64,000 nucleotides of DNA from Adiantum capillus-veneris (taxonomy: Eukaryota > Streptophyta > Polypodiopsida > Polypodiales > Pteridaceae): contig CM043962.1 of the NCBI GenBank assembly GCA_014529385.2, positions 38,223,098 to 38,287,097 on the forward strand, read 5' to 3'. Positions 46,436 to 56,883 of this stretch are shown here, one piece after another (within the stretch, counting starts at the first letter, position 1; each line of letters opens with the position of its first letter). Below the pieces are notes generated by a model. It was not told the origin of the DNA. It saw only the letters and a list, made by a program, of their open reading frames with translations, and ran no database searches. Both the position numbers and the translations under genes were made by a program.

Positions 46436-47738
46436 GGCGTCTCAAAGGAATCAGACCAGTCATAGGAAGAAGCTTCAAGTACATCCACAAAAATTACAAG
46501 AGAGCAAATTCGGATCTATCTGATTGGATACTACAAAGGACTGCCATGCTATGAGGATGACAATCGGAATTTGTACATCAAGACAAAGAAAGATACAGAG
46601 GAAACTCGGACATCTCAATATGTGGAAGTTGAAACAGCGAAGAATGTACTACACCCATATCCAGATTTCATGGAAGACTGTCTGGGATCAATTTACATGA
46701 GGCACGGAAAATACATCGACAATGAGATAGAAATGTTGTACAAAGATCAACTTACAAATATCTAGACATATCCTCCAAGTAGTTTTTTGTACAAAGCACA
46801 AGATGGAAAACGGAAAATTGGTACTCTCTATGGAGACGAAGATGGTCGATACTACACGGCTGTCACAAGTCATGAAGTTCCTGTAGAAAACAATCATTAT
46901 TTTGCAGCAGAAGCGTTTGGCTCAAGAGGAGAAGACTACATGTCTAAAGGTGGTAATGTATACCATCTCGTCATGGGTTTACCTCTAACTACGCACTTGG
47001 AAGAGTTAACAACGACAACTGTCAATGCAGAAATGAGTGACACACCACATGACACACAACAAGGCACAACACAAGACACAACATGGAAAGACACGGTACA
47101 AGTCTCGTGCACCAACACAAAACAAAGCACAAGCACACCAAATTGCACAAACAGGGAATACGCCGGAAGTATCACCTATGAAGATAGCACAACTTCAAAA
47201 AGAACTAGCTCGGTCTCAAGAGCTACTTAACAAAGCACAAGAAGTCATATCATCAGGCATTAAACAGATGCCAACATCAGATATGGAACCCTCTCGGATG
47301 GGGGGAGGTTAAACTCAACAAAGAGACCCTATATCTTCAAGAGTGGGATTAAGAAGTCCAACTTTACAAGAAGCAGTGTCCTTTTCAGGATTCCAAGTGG
47401 AATTTCAAGAAGCATTGGAAGATGCTGAGCCGAAGGAGAGACCACTGGAAATTCACAATGCCCAATGTAGAAGGTCAGGTCAAGATGTCATTGTGGTCGA
47501 CAAATACGATAGGCACTATGAAATAGCCGATGTGAAAAATATAGACGAGTTTAGCAATTGTGGGCAACCTGTAAGTCACATACTTGGACCCCGTCCAAAA
47601 GCACCATCAAGGGAAACGGAAAACAAAGATTCGGTTCAATCTTCACCCTCGGTGCAGAACTCGCCAAAATCAACTCGGAAACATAGCCCTAAGGCTATGC
47701 AGAAGCCCCACGTCAAAGACCATATACTGATGGAATAA
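46436..47738 (+). pseudogene. N-terminal part of the element's gag-like protein, broken
   Basis: A candidate ATG at 46436 (MASQRNQTSHRKKLQ) shifts frame to IYLIGYYKGLPCYEDD at about 46509, stops at 46763 and continues in the same frame at 46766-47230 (GTLYGDEDGRYYTAVTSHEV), then a Thr/Gln-rich stretch. A coiled-coil-like segment (MKIAQLQKELARSQELLNKA) is in another frame, and 47343-47738 carries DVIVVDKYDRHYEIADVKN. I do not recognise a named capsid family. Its position between primer site and zinc knuckle is that of gag. Confidence 0.6.
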
Positions 47739-47819
47739 TTAGCATTACAACTGCTAGAAAGCATGGATAGTGATTTGATCTTGTATGCAAGCAATAATGG
47801 AAGCTACTTTTAGCTTCTC

Positions 47820-48971
47820 AAGGACAAGACGATGAAGGATAAAGAGAGAAAGCCAGTGGATACACCTAAGTCAGTCGTAATATACAGGTTCATGCATGCA
47901 AAGAAGAGGTCATATCTGTATCTAGATACCATAGGAAACCATTATCAATAGTATTATGGAGAGCTGCCTCATCCAAAGGGTGCACATTTTGAGATAACAA
48001 CATATTGCGACCAATGTGCCATTGGTCATTTAGTGAAGGACTGCCCAGCAAAGCTCTACATGGAAAAGAAGAGGCAACAAGCCAAAATCAAAGTTCAGAC
48101 AGTGACAAGGGAACGAAATAAAGAATCCCCAACAAGATCTCCGGAAAAGAAGCAGATCTTGTCGCAGAGCACAAAAGGTAGGCTCAAGACACAGTTGCTT
48201 GAGGTCAAGGGTGTCAACGACATTATCATAGAGAATCAGGCTTTCAAAAAAGATCAATTGAATCAGCTAATTCAAGATTGTTTAAGGAACCTCAGTGAGG
48301 ACAAGTCAAAGCATCCACAAGGTGACGAAGATGAAGCTTGTAGTTCAAGGTTCGAGAGAAAAAGAAGCCAAGATTCTGGCGATAGTGAGCCAACACAAGA
48401 AGAGGTGGCAGAGGTAACAAAAAATCTTAGTGCCACGTCACAAGTGGAAGACATGCAAATAGAGTCAATGGATGAAGCTGAAAGTCTACCAAATAAATTT
48501 TCTATTGTGGACTCTTCATTGGTGATTGAACAAATCAAAGAGTATGAGAAGCTAAAAGAAGATGTAACTGAAGACATAGAATACACAAAAGAACAGGAAA
48601 TGACTGAGTCCAAGATTGACTACCAAGGACAAGCAATACAGGATATGAATGAATGTTTTTGAGAAGAGACTCTACAAAAACCCATGGAACAATGGAAACC
48701 AAAGGCCATGGCGACCATTGCATCAGAAGAAGAGAGTCAACCTCAACATCTTGCTACACAAGCTTCAAAACATTTCCAAGAAGAAAAGTCACCATTGAAT
48801 GACCTTCAAGTGCTAGAAGAAGTAAATAGTGACAGAGAGCTTCTGAAATCAAGAATCAAGGCATCACAGTCAGAAACTAGCAATGAACACCAACAAGCAG
48901 CTACAACAGAAGATAGTAAGCACTTGGGACATGCTACAACCAGTCAAATGACAAAGAAGTTCAACATATAA
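47820..48971 (+). pseudogene. Zinc-knuckle and acidic region of the gag-like protein
   Basis: YLYLDTIGNHYQ is followed by a stop and then a knuckle-like CDQCAIGHLVKDC at about 48010-48050. Its spacing is C-x2-C-x3-H-x4-C, one residue shorter than the canonical x4, so it may be weakened. Next come a Lys/Arg-rich stretch and a long acidic Glu/Ser-rich region (48033-48662), then 48684-48971 after a stop. Low complexity; no other domain. Confidence 0.6.
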
Positions 48972-48999
48972 GAGGATGACAAAGCTTCCAAGGCACAAA

Positions 49000-49625
49000 A
49001 GTCCAAGACAAGTACCAAAAGCAAAGAGGACATTAGTTACTTGGCAGCCAACAAGAAGATTAAATTCTCGTTGGATATGCATGAGAAACTGAAATTCAAT
49101 TTTACAGCAGAGATAGATTGCACTTCCATGACTAATGTCATGTCTTATGGGCTGTGGTTACTTCTAGGTAAGCCAGAACTGTATGAAATTTAGGTACAGG
49201 TTCCTATATCACATGGAATAGCTGTCACAAGTTTAGGGGTTGCAGAAGCTACCCTTAAACTACGATCAAAGGTAATCAAAGACAAATTCCTAGTGGTGGA
49301 TTCATAAAAAATGAATACACATTTGATTTTGTCCAAGAAATGGGCAAAGGCAGTTGAAGAAGAACTTGGATTTTCAACAATGGTCATCACGACTAGCTCT
49401 GAAGAAAGCCAGCTTACGACCGCTCTAAGATTATCGACTATTGACCAAGGAAAAGATAAAGTTAGCAGACAAATGTCCTACCAACACACGCATCCTCTTA
49501 AATCAGAGTCTTCAATCCAACCAAAAAAAGTTCAAGATAGAGCTTCTATATCAACTGACCACATGCTTCCACATGAAAGACAGACTCCAAAGAAAATCTT
49601 TCAACCGAAATACACTACACTGTGA
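49000..49625 (+). pseudogene. Decayed retropepsin-like domain
   Basis: The reading KKIKFSLDMHEKLKFNFTAE, IDCTSMTNVMSYGLW, ... KDKFLVVDS and THLILSKKWAKAV parallels the retropepsin at 63740-63480 of the related element (LLDSGAQTNLLS, MFYVVED, PLLLGQPWQKQY). The active-site D-S-G is D-C-T here, and two stops interrupt it. A protease fold remnant without the catalytic triplet. Confidence 0.5.
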
Positions 49626-49679
49626 GATCACAGCCGCCAAAGGTTTTCAAAGGTCTACATTAAAGCTGAGGAAATAAAG

Positions 49680-50423
49680 GTCAAGGACCCAATATGGGTA
49701 AATGAGCCTAGCCAATTGACGAAAGGTAAACACATGGGATGGATAGCCTCCCACTATAGCTTAGCAGAGCAAGGCTATTATGAGGGTCAAAAGAAACTTT
49801 GGTTACCAAAACCACAGACCTCGGCTTATATGGTGGTGGATAAAGGTTTCAAAAAGCGTCCCCAAAAGCAACAAAACTCATATTTATATCGCCAAAGGAA
49901 ACCAACCAACAAGGCTCGCCAAAGGGATGCAGGAAATTTCAAATCCAACTGGCCTTCATACCAACATAGGACTTCATCGATAAATAATCCCAAAAATGGC
50001 ACTCTTGTACATCTCAATACGACATCAAAAACATCATGGGAAGTGACATCTACAATTCTTCAAGCACAAGGTTACTATCAAGGAAATCGGAGAATCTGGC
50101 TACCAAAGATGCCAGGTAAACATTCTTCAATCAGACGACTTGAGCTTGAAGATAATTGCAATTTCACGGAAGGCAAAATCAAGGACAATGTCACACTCAA
50201 GGTAAAGGATATCTGCAAAGACACGCTAATCACACGATGCAGATACAAATGGGTGCCAAAAGAACAACACATAACGAAGAAGATTGAAGTCATCTCTAGC
50301 TCTCAAGAAATGTCAAAACATGATAGACAAAGTGTTACGGAGAATGGAGCGAGCCAATCTTCTGAACCAAGGGACCAACAACAACAAAAAGAAATTTTGA
50401 CAACCAAGGTCACCCAGGTATGA
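49680..50423 (+). pseudogene. W-x-P-K repeat region of the element protein
   Basis: A 235-codon frame (49716-50423) with two matching modules, GYYEGQKKLWLPK near 49770-49810 and GYYQGNRRIWLPK near 50070-50110, and a third degenerate one, RYKWVPK near 50240. The region between is basic and Gln/Asn-rich. The related element has several more such motifs after its protease. No reverse transcriptase or integrase follows before the 3' LTR. Confidence 0.65.
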
Positions 50424-51734
50424 CAAAAGAAACCAATATTGCCAGTATGGTCCTTTACAAATCCTCTCTTCGAGGATGGGAGTTTTGAATTTCAAAGCCT
50501 ATTCTTGGTCGAAAGCTCCCGAGAGTAAGTCAAGTCGCCATAAAAATCATGGCATAAGAGTCAAGAGTCGGGCAGCTGAGCCACTAAATGAGCAAGCGTT
50601 AGACCCAAGCTTCATGTCTTAATATTTTTGTGATCTATGAGTCAAGATATATGTAGATTATAGCTCAAGCTGGAAGAGTTGAGCATATTGTAAAATGGGG
50701 TCGCTCATGCTGGATAGGTGAGCATAAGAGTCAAAGTCTACCATTTTAAATGGTGGAGTGGCAAAGTAGTCCAGAAAACACTCACGCACATGAACACAGT
50801 GAGGAGAGTGAAAAAAACCTCGTCGACAAAAACCCTTCTTGTGAGTAACGGCAGCTCTTGAAGTCAAATATATTTTTGCTTTTCTAGCTATGTTCACTCC
50901 TGGAAGCACCCATTCAAACTCCTCTCGTACCGCATATTGTTTCCCATGCATCTACCTGTGCAATCATATATAATGTCCCATCATTGGACATTTGCATTTG
51001 ACACGATTTGTGTTCCACTCATGCACTTACACAACAAAATGACGATGACAAAGTGGTAACAGGTTTCATAAGCATTTGCTCAACAACAACGACTCTGACT
51101 TCAAGCTACTAACACTTATCCAATGTATATCCGGTCAATAATAGTAGCCATACGGCCATAAGTACTTTAACTCAACAAAACTCGGTTACATCAATACATA
51201 AGTACATATAGCCTGGCATTTAATTGTGACTAAAGGCATTTTTTTCCCACTGGGTTTTTCCCTTTAGTCTTATCCAGGTATCCAAGACCTTCATTTTGTA
51301 TTATACACCACATTTTATTTTTACTATTTTTCTTATATAAACACAAAAAAGCAGACCAACGACATCCCCAAACAACTACATGCTCATAAGCTAGAAAATC
51401 AAAGGGAAGCGGCCCAGAAAAAAATTCAAAAAGGCTTCAAGTTTACAGGTACACATGCAGGATGACACCCAAAGAACAAGCAATACAGAGCTGCCACGGT
51501 AAAGGCTTGCTGCAACAACAAACCTCACTCAACCTATTCACACTACAACAACCAATCGGAGGGGGAGAGCTATGGCTTCAACTACACTACATGTACAAGA
51601 AAAAGGTACCTCTACAACATACAAAGCATCTGGTAGAAGCAACTGCAACAAAAAAAGCTGCCACCAACACAGAAACATGAAGCACTTGTCAAGGCCAATG
51701 CAGACATAGGGTCTTGTCGGGGACGACAAGACTT
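50424..51734 (+). other. Non-coding 3' region of the LTR element
   Basis: No RT, integrase or RNase H motif in any frame. An 8-bp perfect stem, GTCTTGTC/GACAAGAC, with a 6-nt loop lies at 51711-51732, directly before the purine tract. Confidence 0.6.
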
Positions 51735-51746
51735 CGGAGGGGAGAG
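51735..51746 (+). other. Polypurine tract
   Basis: CGGAGGGGAGAG immediately before the 3' LTR; the plus-strand primer. Confidence 0.8.
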
Positions 51747-52802
51747 TGTTGAAAGGTCAACCTTTCAACAACGCTTCCACAAAGATTCCATAAAGATTCC
51801 TCAAAGATTCTCTAAAGATTCCAAATAAAGATACCGATGAAGTGATGAAGACGAAGATGGATGTTGTAATGTGAAGATACAAGCTCATGGACATCATCGA
51901 ATATCCCGTTATTATTATTTTGAGCCATTACGGCCACTTTTGTAATGTTTATGGGAACTTCATATTTTAAGTCGGCAATTATATTTAGGCCACAGATGCT
52001 TGTTGGATGAGCGAAGCCAGCTCACAGTGTTGTAATTAAGCTCTATAGAAGCCTAGGGACAAATCAGGTCATTTTGGTCGGACATTAGGTTTTCTAAGGT
52101 TTAGTATATAAACCAAAACCTAAAGCTTTGTAAAGGGACTTCTAATAATATGATCTTCTGTGTCGTTGGGAGACTGCGAGAGAGTGTGTGTGTGTGCTAC
52201 AAGAGCTACGGTGGTCGGAATCGCAAACGGAGAGCAGCAGTGTGTTGCCCACGAGGAGAGCTACGCGTTGATGCTTACATCACGCACGTTCGTCTGTGTT
52301 TTTGCAGATTCACCCGCGAGCTACTTTTGGAGTTTTGGTGAGTAATTGTTGTTCGTTTTTGCATTTCAGCATATCCACGCGATCAGAGCGAGTCGAGCTA
52401 CACATTAGGCACTTTAGTTTTCAAAAACGTCGACCTGCAAAAAGCGGCCAGACATCCTACTCGTTTTCTGCACGGAGGGTATTGGGTAGGTTTTTTGGTC
52501 ACGGACCTTAGGGAGAGTGGCCTATTGGTGTTGATAGCATATCCCTCAAGTTTCATAACGTTTCGAGAACGTCTAACGGGCTTTTGGCTTGCGGTAGCAT
52601 CATAGGAGACTCTCACATTCACAGAACCGATGGCATGTAGATTTGATATCTCTGTAGGAAGTAGTCATTAGTCGGTCGAGTAGAGGTTGACACCCTTTGC
52701 TTGCTTCCACGCGCCTACGGGTCGAGCTTTGTCCTCAGTTGACATTATATATTAGGTGAGTTCTCTCTATGCTGACATCCGTCGCGGCGTATCCGTCCAA
52801 CA
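51747..52802 (+). mobile_element. 3' LTR of the complete element
   Basis: 1056 bp, TGTTGAAAGGTCAAC to GTCCAACA, with TATATAA near 52104-52110 and the half-palindrome AGACATCCTACTCGT at 52450-52464. It differs from the 5' LTR at scattered positions, so the insertion is not recent. The insertion is bounded by TTCTC duplications. Confidence 0.93.
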
Positions 52803-52807
52803 TTCTC
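52803..52807. other. Target-site duplication, right copy (TTCTC)
   Basis: Exact match to 42098-42102. Confidence 0.85.
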
Positions 52808-52819
52808 TCTAAAGCCTTT

Positions 52820-53140
52820 TCCAACATGCTAAACAAGGTGAGGAGGCACGAAGGCCTACTAAGTGAAGGGGAGATGAGGGAAAGTAAGTTTAAATATGTG
52901 CTTATAATCACATCAAATTTTTATTGTGTTTTAATATAAAATTAGATTATCTATATACATATATAATCACAAATGGTTTGCATATTACAAAGGGCCCAAC
53001 TTAATAATGTGAAAGGTGCACATTGCACATCATCATTTTGAAACAAAATATAATGAGAAGGAAGTAAAATGAAAACAAAAAAATAAAAAAAGCAAAAAAA
53101 CATTTTAGTTCTTTTTCATAAGAAAAGATAAATTTAATAA
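52820..53140. repeat. AT-rich repeat, partner of 41515-41900
   Basis: Same order of phrases as at 41515-41900, continuing the host repeat on the right of the element. Confidence 0.65.
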
Positions 53141-53201
53141 ACATAAAAATGGTAAAGTTTTTACGGTGCCCTCAAGAAAGCAATATTTTTAGATGTAATA
53201 A

Positions 53202-53312
<111 letters not shown>

Positions 53313-53389
53313 AATAAAAATTTTGAAATAACTTGTGATTAGTTCTAACTTCCAAAAAAGCTTATTGGCTGGCCTCCAAAGAAGATCAC

Positions 53390-55870
53390 AAAATGTGGCT
53401 GGAAGTAAAAGCCAATTTTGCTGGGCAGTAGCTCGAAGAGGTCAAGAGGGTGAGACTGATATCTAGAGGGACCTTCCTCTAGCTAGAGGGCGCTAATAAA
53501 GCACATCTTTTAAGGGCCCTAAAAATCAAGAAGAGTCGCGGATCCATCTACTCGCTCTTATATGAGAATGGGAATGCTACAAAGACCAAGGCGTAATGGC
53601 TAGGATGGTGCTCGATCACCTTAGACAAATCATTGGCCAACCAGAGACCCGCTCGTAAGATGTGGATGAAGCCAAAGAAACCTTGTTTGAGAGTGTCAAC
53701 ATGAAAGTTTCTCAACCTAAAGCCAATCGTCTTGAGATAGCCTTCTCTAAAGATGAATGCTCGCTTGCATTGCAAGCTCTTGGCAAGGAGAAATCCCCTG
53801 GTTGGGATGGGCTGACCACTAAATTCTTTAGAGAGTTTTGAGAAGGCTAACCAGGCTCTAGTCAAGGGGTCCTTAGATATCAATTTAAAAAGAGGGCTTA
53901 TCAAGCCTATCCTGAAACATGTTTCCTACTCGTAGCTTAAGCGTTGGCGTCCCATAACTATGATGTTAGTAGCATACAGAATCATTGCCAAGGCAGTCCC
54001 TCATAGAATGGACCCCCTCCTTGACAGAGTCATCTCCCCTCATCAACATGAGTTCATCAAAGGAAGGTCAATACATGAAAACATCTTGACAGTAATTGTT
54101 GGCATTGAGTACGCAGCCTTACAAAGCAAGAGTGCATTTTGCTTTAGCTAGATTTGGATAATGCTTATGATAGGATTGTGTACAAGGGTTAGCTTTGCCC
54201 GATAACAACCAGCTCCTGGCCAAGATGTTTAAGGACAACTCCCTCCTCCTCTTGAAAGCATGCCCTCAGGTACTCAGGAAGGCCCGTGATATTGTGTAGA
54301 CATTTGTCATGGCTTCTGGGTCAAAGTCTAGTATTGAGAAGTCTAGAATGATCTCCCTGATGGAAAATGACCCATTTGACCCATTGGTCTGGTCAGGGGA
54401 GATTGTGTCTAAAGGTAGGATTTTGAGGCATCTAGGGCCCCCCTTAGAGGTGGACGTTACCCAAAAAAAAAGGTTCGAGTGGGTCCTTGAGAAGATTCAT
54501 AGGAAAATGAGAAGGTGTGAGTATGTGTTGCCTCCCTTCCAGAGTCGGATTAAAGTGATCAATTCATTTATGCTTCCTTTTATTGCCTTCACCAACCCAC
54601 TCCTCAAAATAGCCAAATGTAATTGGAAGGAGTTTTTGAAACCAATTAAAAGATTCTTATGAAGGAACAACACTAAAGCTTCAGCATTGTGGAAATGGGC
54701 AAAATGGGAAGGTATCACTCAACCGTTGGTCCAAGGTGCCCTTGGAATTCTCAACCCTGTTGTTCATGTTGAGGCCGTGTGTGCCAAGTTTGTGGTGTCA
54801 ATCAAAACTCAAGACCAGTCTTGGGCTATCATGACCAAGGATATGATTGACAAGGCAAAACTTTGCGATGAAGGTGGTCAGTGAAAAGGGATCGAGGGGC
54901 ACAACAAACTTTTAGCCCCGGGGTGGGCTTGCTTAAGACTGAGTGGCAGCATGAGAGAGCTAGTGTGAAAGTGCAATAGAGCAACAAGGGCACTAGAATG
55001 GGGTGAACTAACCAAATACTTCCAAAATCCCATTTTGCACTGGTCCTCCTAACTGTCTAAAGCTGCTGGAGTTATCTTGAATCCTTATTGGAGAGAAATT
55101 GCAAGAAGGATGAACAATAAAGGACTCCAATGACCATGCCACTTTTGTGATAGAAATAGAAAGTGCTGGTCTTTGACGAGGTGGCTTCCCCATTTCAACT
55201 TAACGGCATTGAGAAGATACTTGTCAAATGTGTTGTAGAAGGCATGGACAATGTTCTGATGCTGATCTTTGAATCTACTTTTGAGTGGAAAGCTTGGAAA
55301 TGGTCCATGAGTAGCCGATTCTCTAAACCCCATACCAAGGGCATCTACCAAGTGTTAATTCATGAGAAAAAATTGGTTTGCCCCTTTAAACAAGCAGTGG
55401 AAGAAGCAATGGTCTGAGGCTTGATCTGTAGAGGTCACAAAGAACATATGGTATCCAGAGTGGCTTCAATTTATGAAGATATTTTTGTGGAAGGTACTGT
55501 GGGGGGCCTTGCCAACAATCGCCAAGATTTAAGCGCGTGGTATCGGACATGATAGATGTTCATGGTGTAGATTGGCTAGCGAAGACCTCGGCCACCTTTT
55601 CTTGGAATGCCCGGCTATTAGAGGCCTTGCAAGCAAGTTGTGAAAATCGATACAAAGGACATGGAAGATAGGGTATTTCAAGAGGGATTTGTGCCTTGCT
55701 GGCAAACAATTTCAAAGTTTTGCACTTCCAATTTATACTCAAACTGTCAGATACTATTTTTTTAGTAATATTTAGAAGGCCAGGAACTATCATGTCTTTG
55801 ATAGCGACCTCTCAGTGCCTAGCTTCTCAGAGATTTTTCAAGAATCAAGGAGATAATATATGTGGTAAGT
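53390..55870 (+). mobile_element. LINE fragment D: RT to zf-RVT tail, internally deleted
   Basis: The longest LINE copy. It reads CSLALQALGKEKSPGWDGLT at about 53758-53818, then RIIAKAVPHRMDPLLDRVIS and HQHEFIKGRSIHENILTV, then motif A LDLDNAYDRI near 54143-54172. Almost at once follows LALPDNNQLLAKMFKDNSLL, so the segment normally between motif A and the catalytic box is missing, and the box itself is FKDN rather than FADD. The C-terminal half (54309-54662, VWSGEIVSKGRILRHLGPPL) and the zinc-binding tail (CSWCRLASEDLGHLFLECPA) match fragments A to C. It ends near 55870, just before the LTR of the second element. Confidence 0.85.
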
Positions 55871-55941
55871 AAAAGGAATAGCTTAGATGATTGGCTTAGG
55901 GCAACCCTCACCATCCGGTTGAGCCCTGCTTTGTAAAGTAT

Positions 55942-56883
55942 TGTTAAGGCGGTTACGCCGCTAGCGGAAGCTAAATAGCGAGAACTCAACCAACAACAGA
56001 ATTTGTCAGACGAGGACGGAGCTTGACCCGCAGGCGCATGGAAACAACTAGGTGGGTGTCAAATCACCTACTCGACCTTCTAATGACAATCACTACTAAG
56101 GAAATCAAATCTAAGTTCTAAAATACGCAAGTGACTGAAATCCGTACTACGAACGAATGCTATACAAAACAGGATCTAGAATCATTGAATCGATCTCAAA
56201 CTCAAGGGGAAGTCTATACACTAGGTAAGAACAACACCCTAAAGACTTGAACTGCAAAATCAACCTATAATCACTCCGTGCGGTAAACGCGTATGAAGAC
56301 AGGCCGAAAAATACAGGTGACCGAAACTTGACCCCGATGGTAGTAATGCGTAGCTCTACTCGTTGTGGTTCTATAGATATGCTGCACGCTCCATTCCGAC
56401 ACACGAGTTGGAAGAAAACTCACACCGAAGCTCGTAGGAACTTACCACACATAGAAGCCGATAGCGCGCACTCTTGGTATCTGTGCGTAGCTCTCGCCGT
56501 TGCTAACACAATGACGGTGTCGCTTCTCCAATGGCGGCTCCGTAGCTCGCGTAGCAAGTAGATAAGACTCTCTCTCTCTCTCACTCTCTCTCAGACACAG
56601 TCACGACGCTCAAAAACTCACTTTGATTAATAATCTGAATCCCCCTTAGGTTACAAAAACTTTGGCTTATATACCTCAGCCTTGGAGGTGAGAACATCTC
56701 TAACTAATTACATCAGCAAGTGAAATTACTTCGGAATTACAAGCTGGAAACTCAATTGAGTCCCGTTACTTAATGAATGGCTCAAATCAAAATTAATGTC
56801 GGAAAGACATTTATTACAATCAATGGTTACAAAAATGATGAGTGTGAGCAAAAATGTGGGTGTGATCCTCTGCTGGCTCAACA
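55942..56883 (-). mobile_element. 3' LTR of a second, related element
   Basis: On the minus strand it runs from TGTTGAGCCAGCAG (56883) to CCGCCTTAACA (55942), 942 bp with TG...CA ends. Order and wording parallel the first element's LTR: GTATATAAG promoter box, GAGAGAG tract, repeated GAGCTACG phrases, GGTCGAGTAG and TTGACACCC, CGCCTGCGGGTC, GGTGAGTTCTC-like end. It carries a half-palindrome TCATACGCGT at 56287-56296 with the second family's base. The sequence beyond 55942 is the LINE copy, not a primer site, so this is the 3' LTR; the 5' LTR lies outside the window. Confidence 0.8.
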
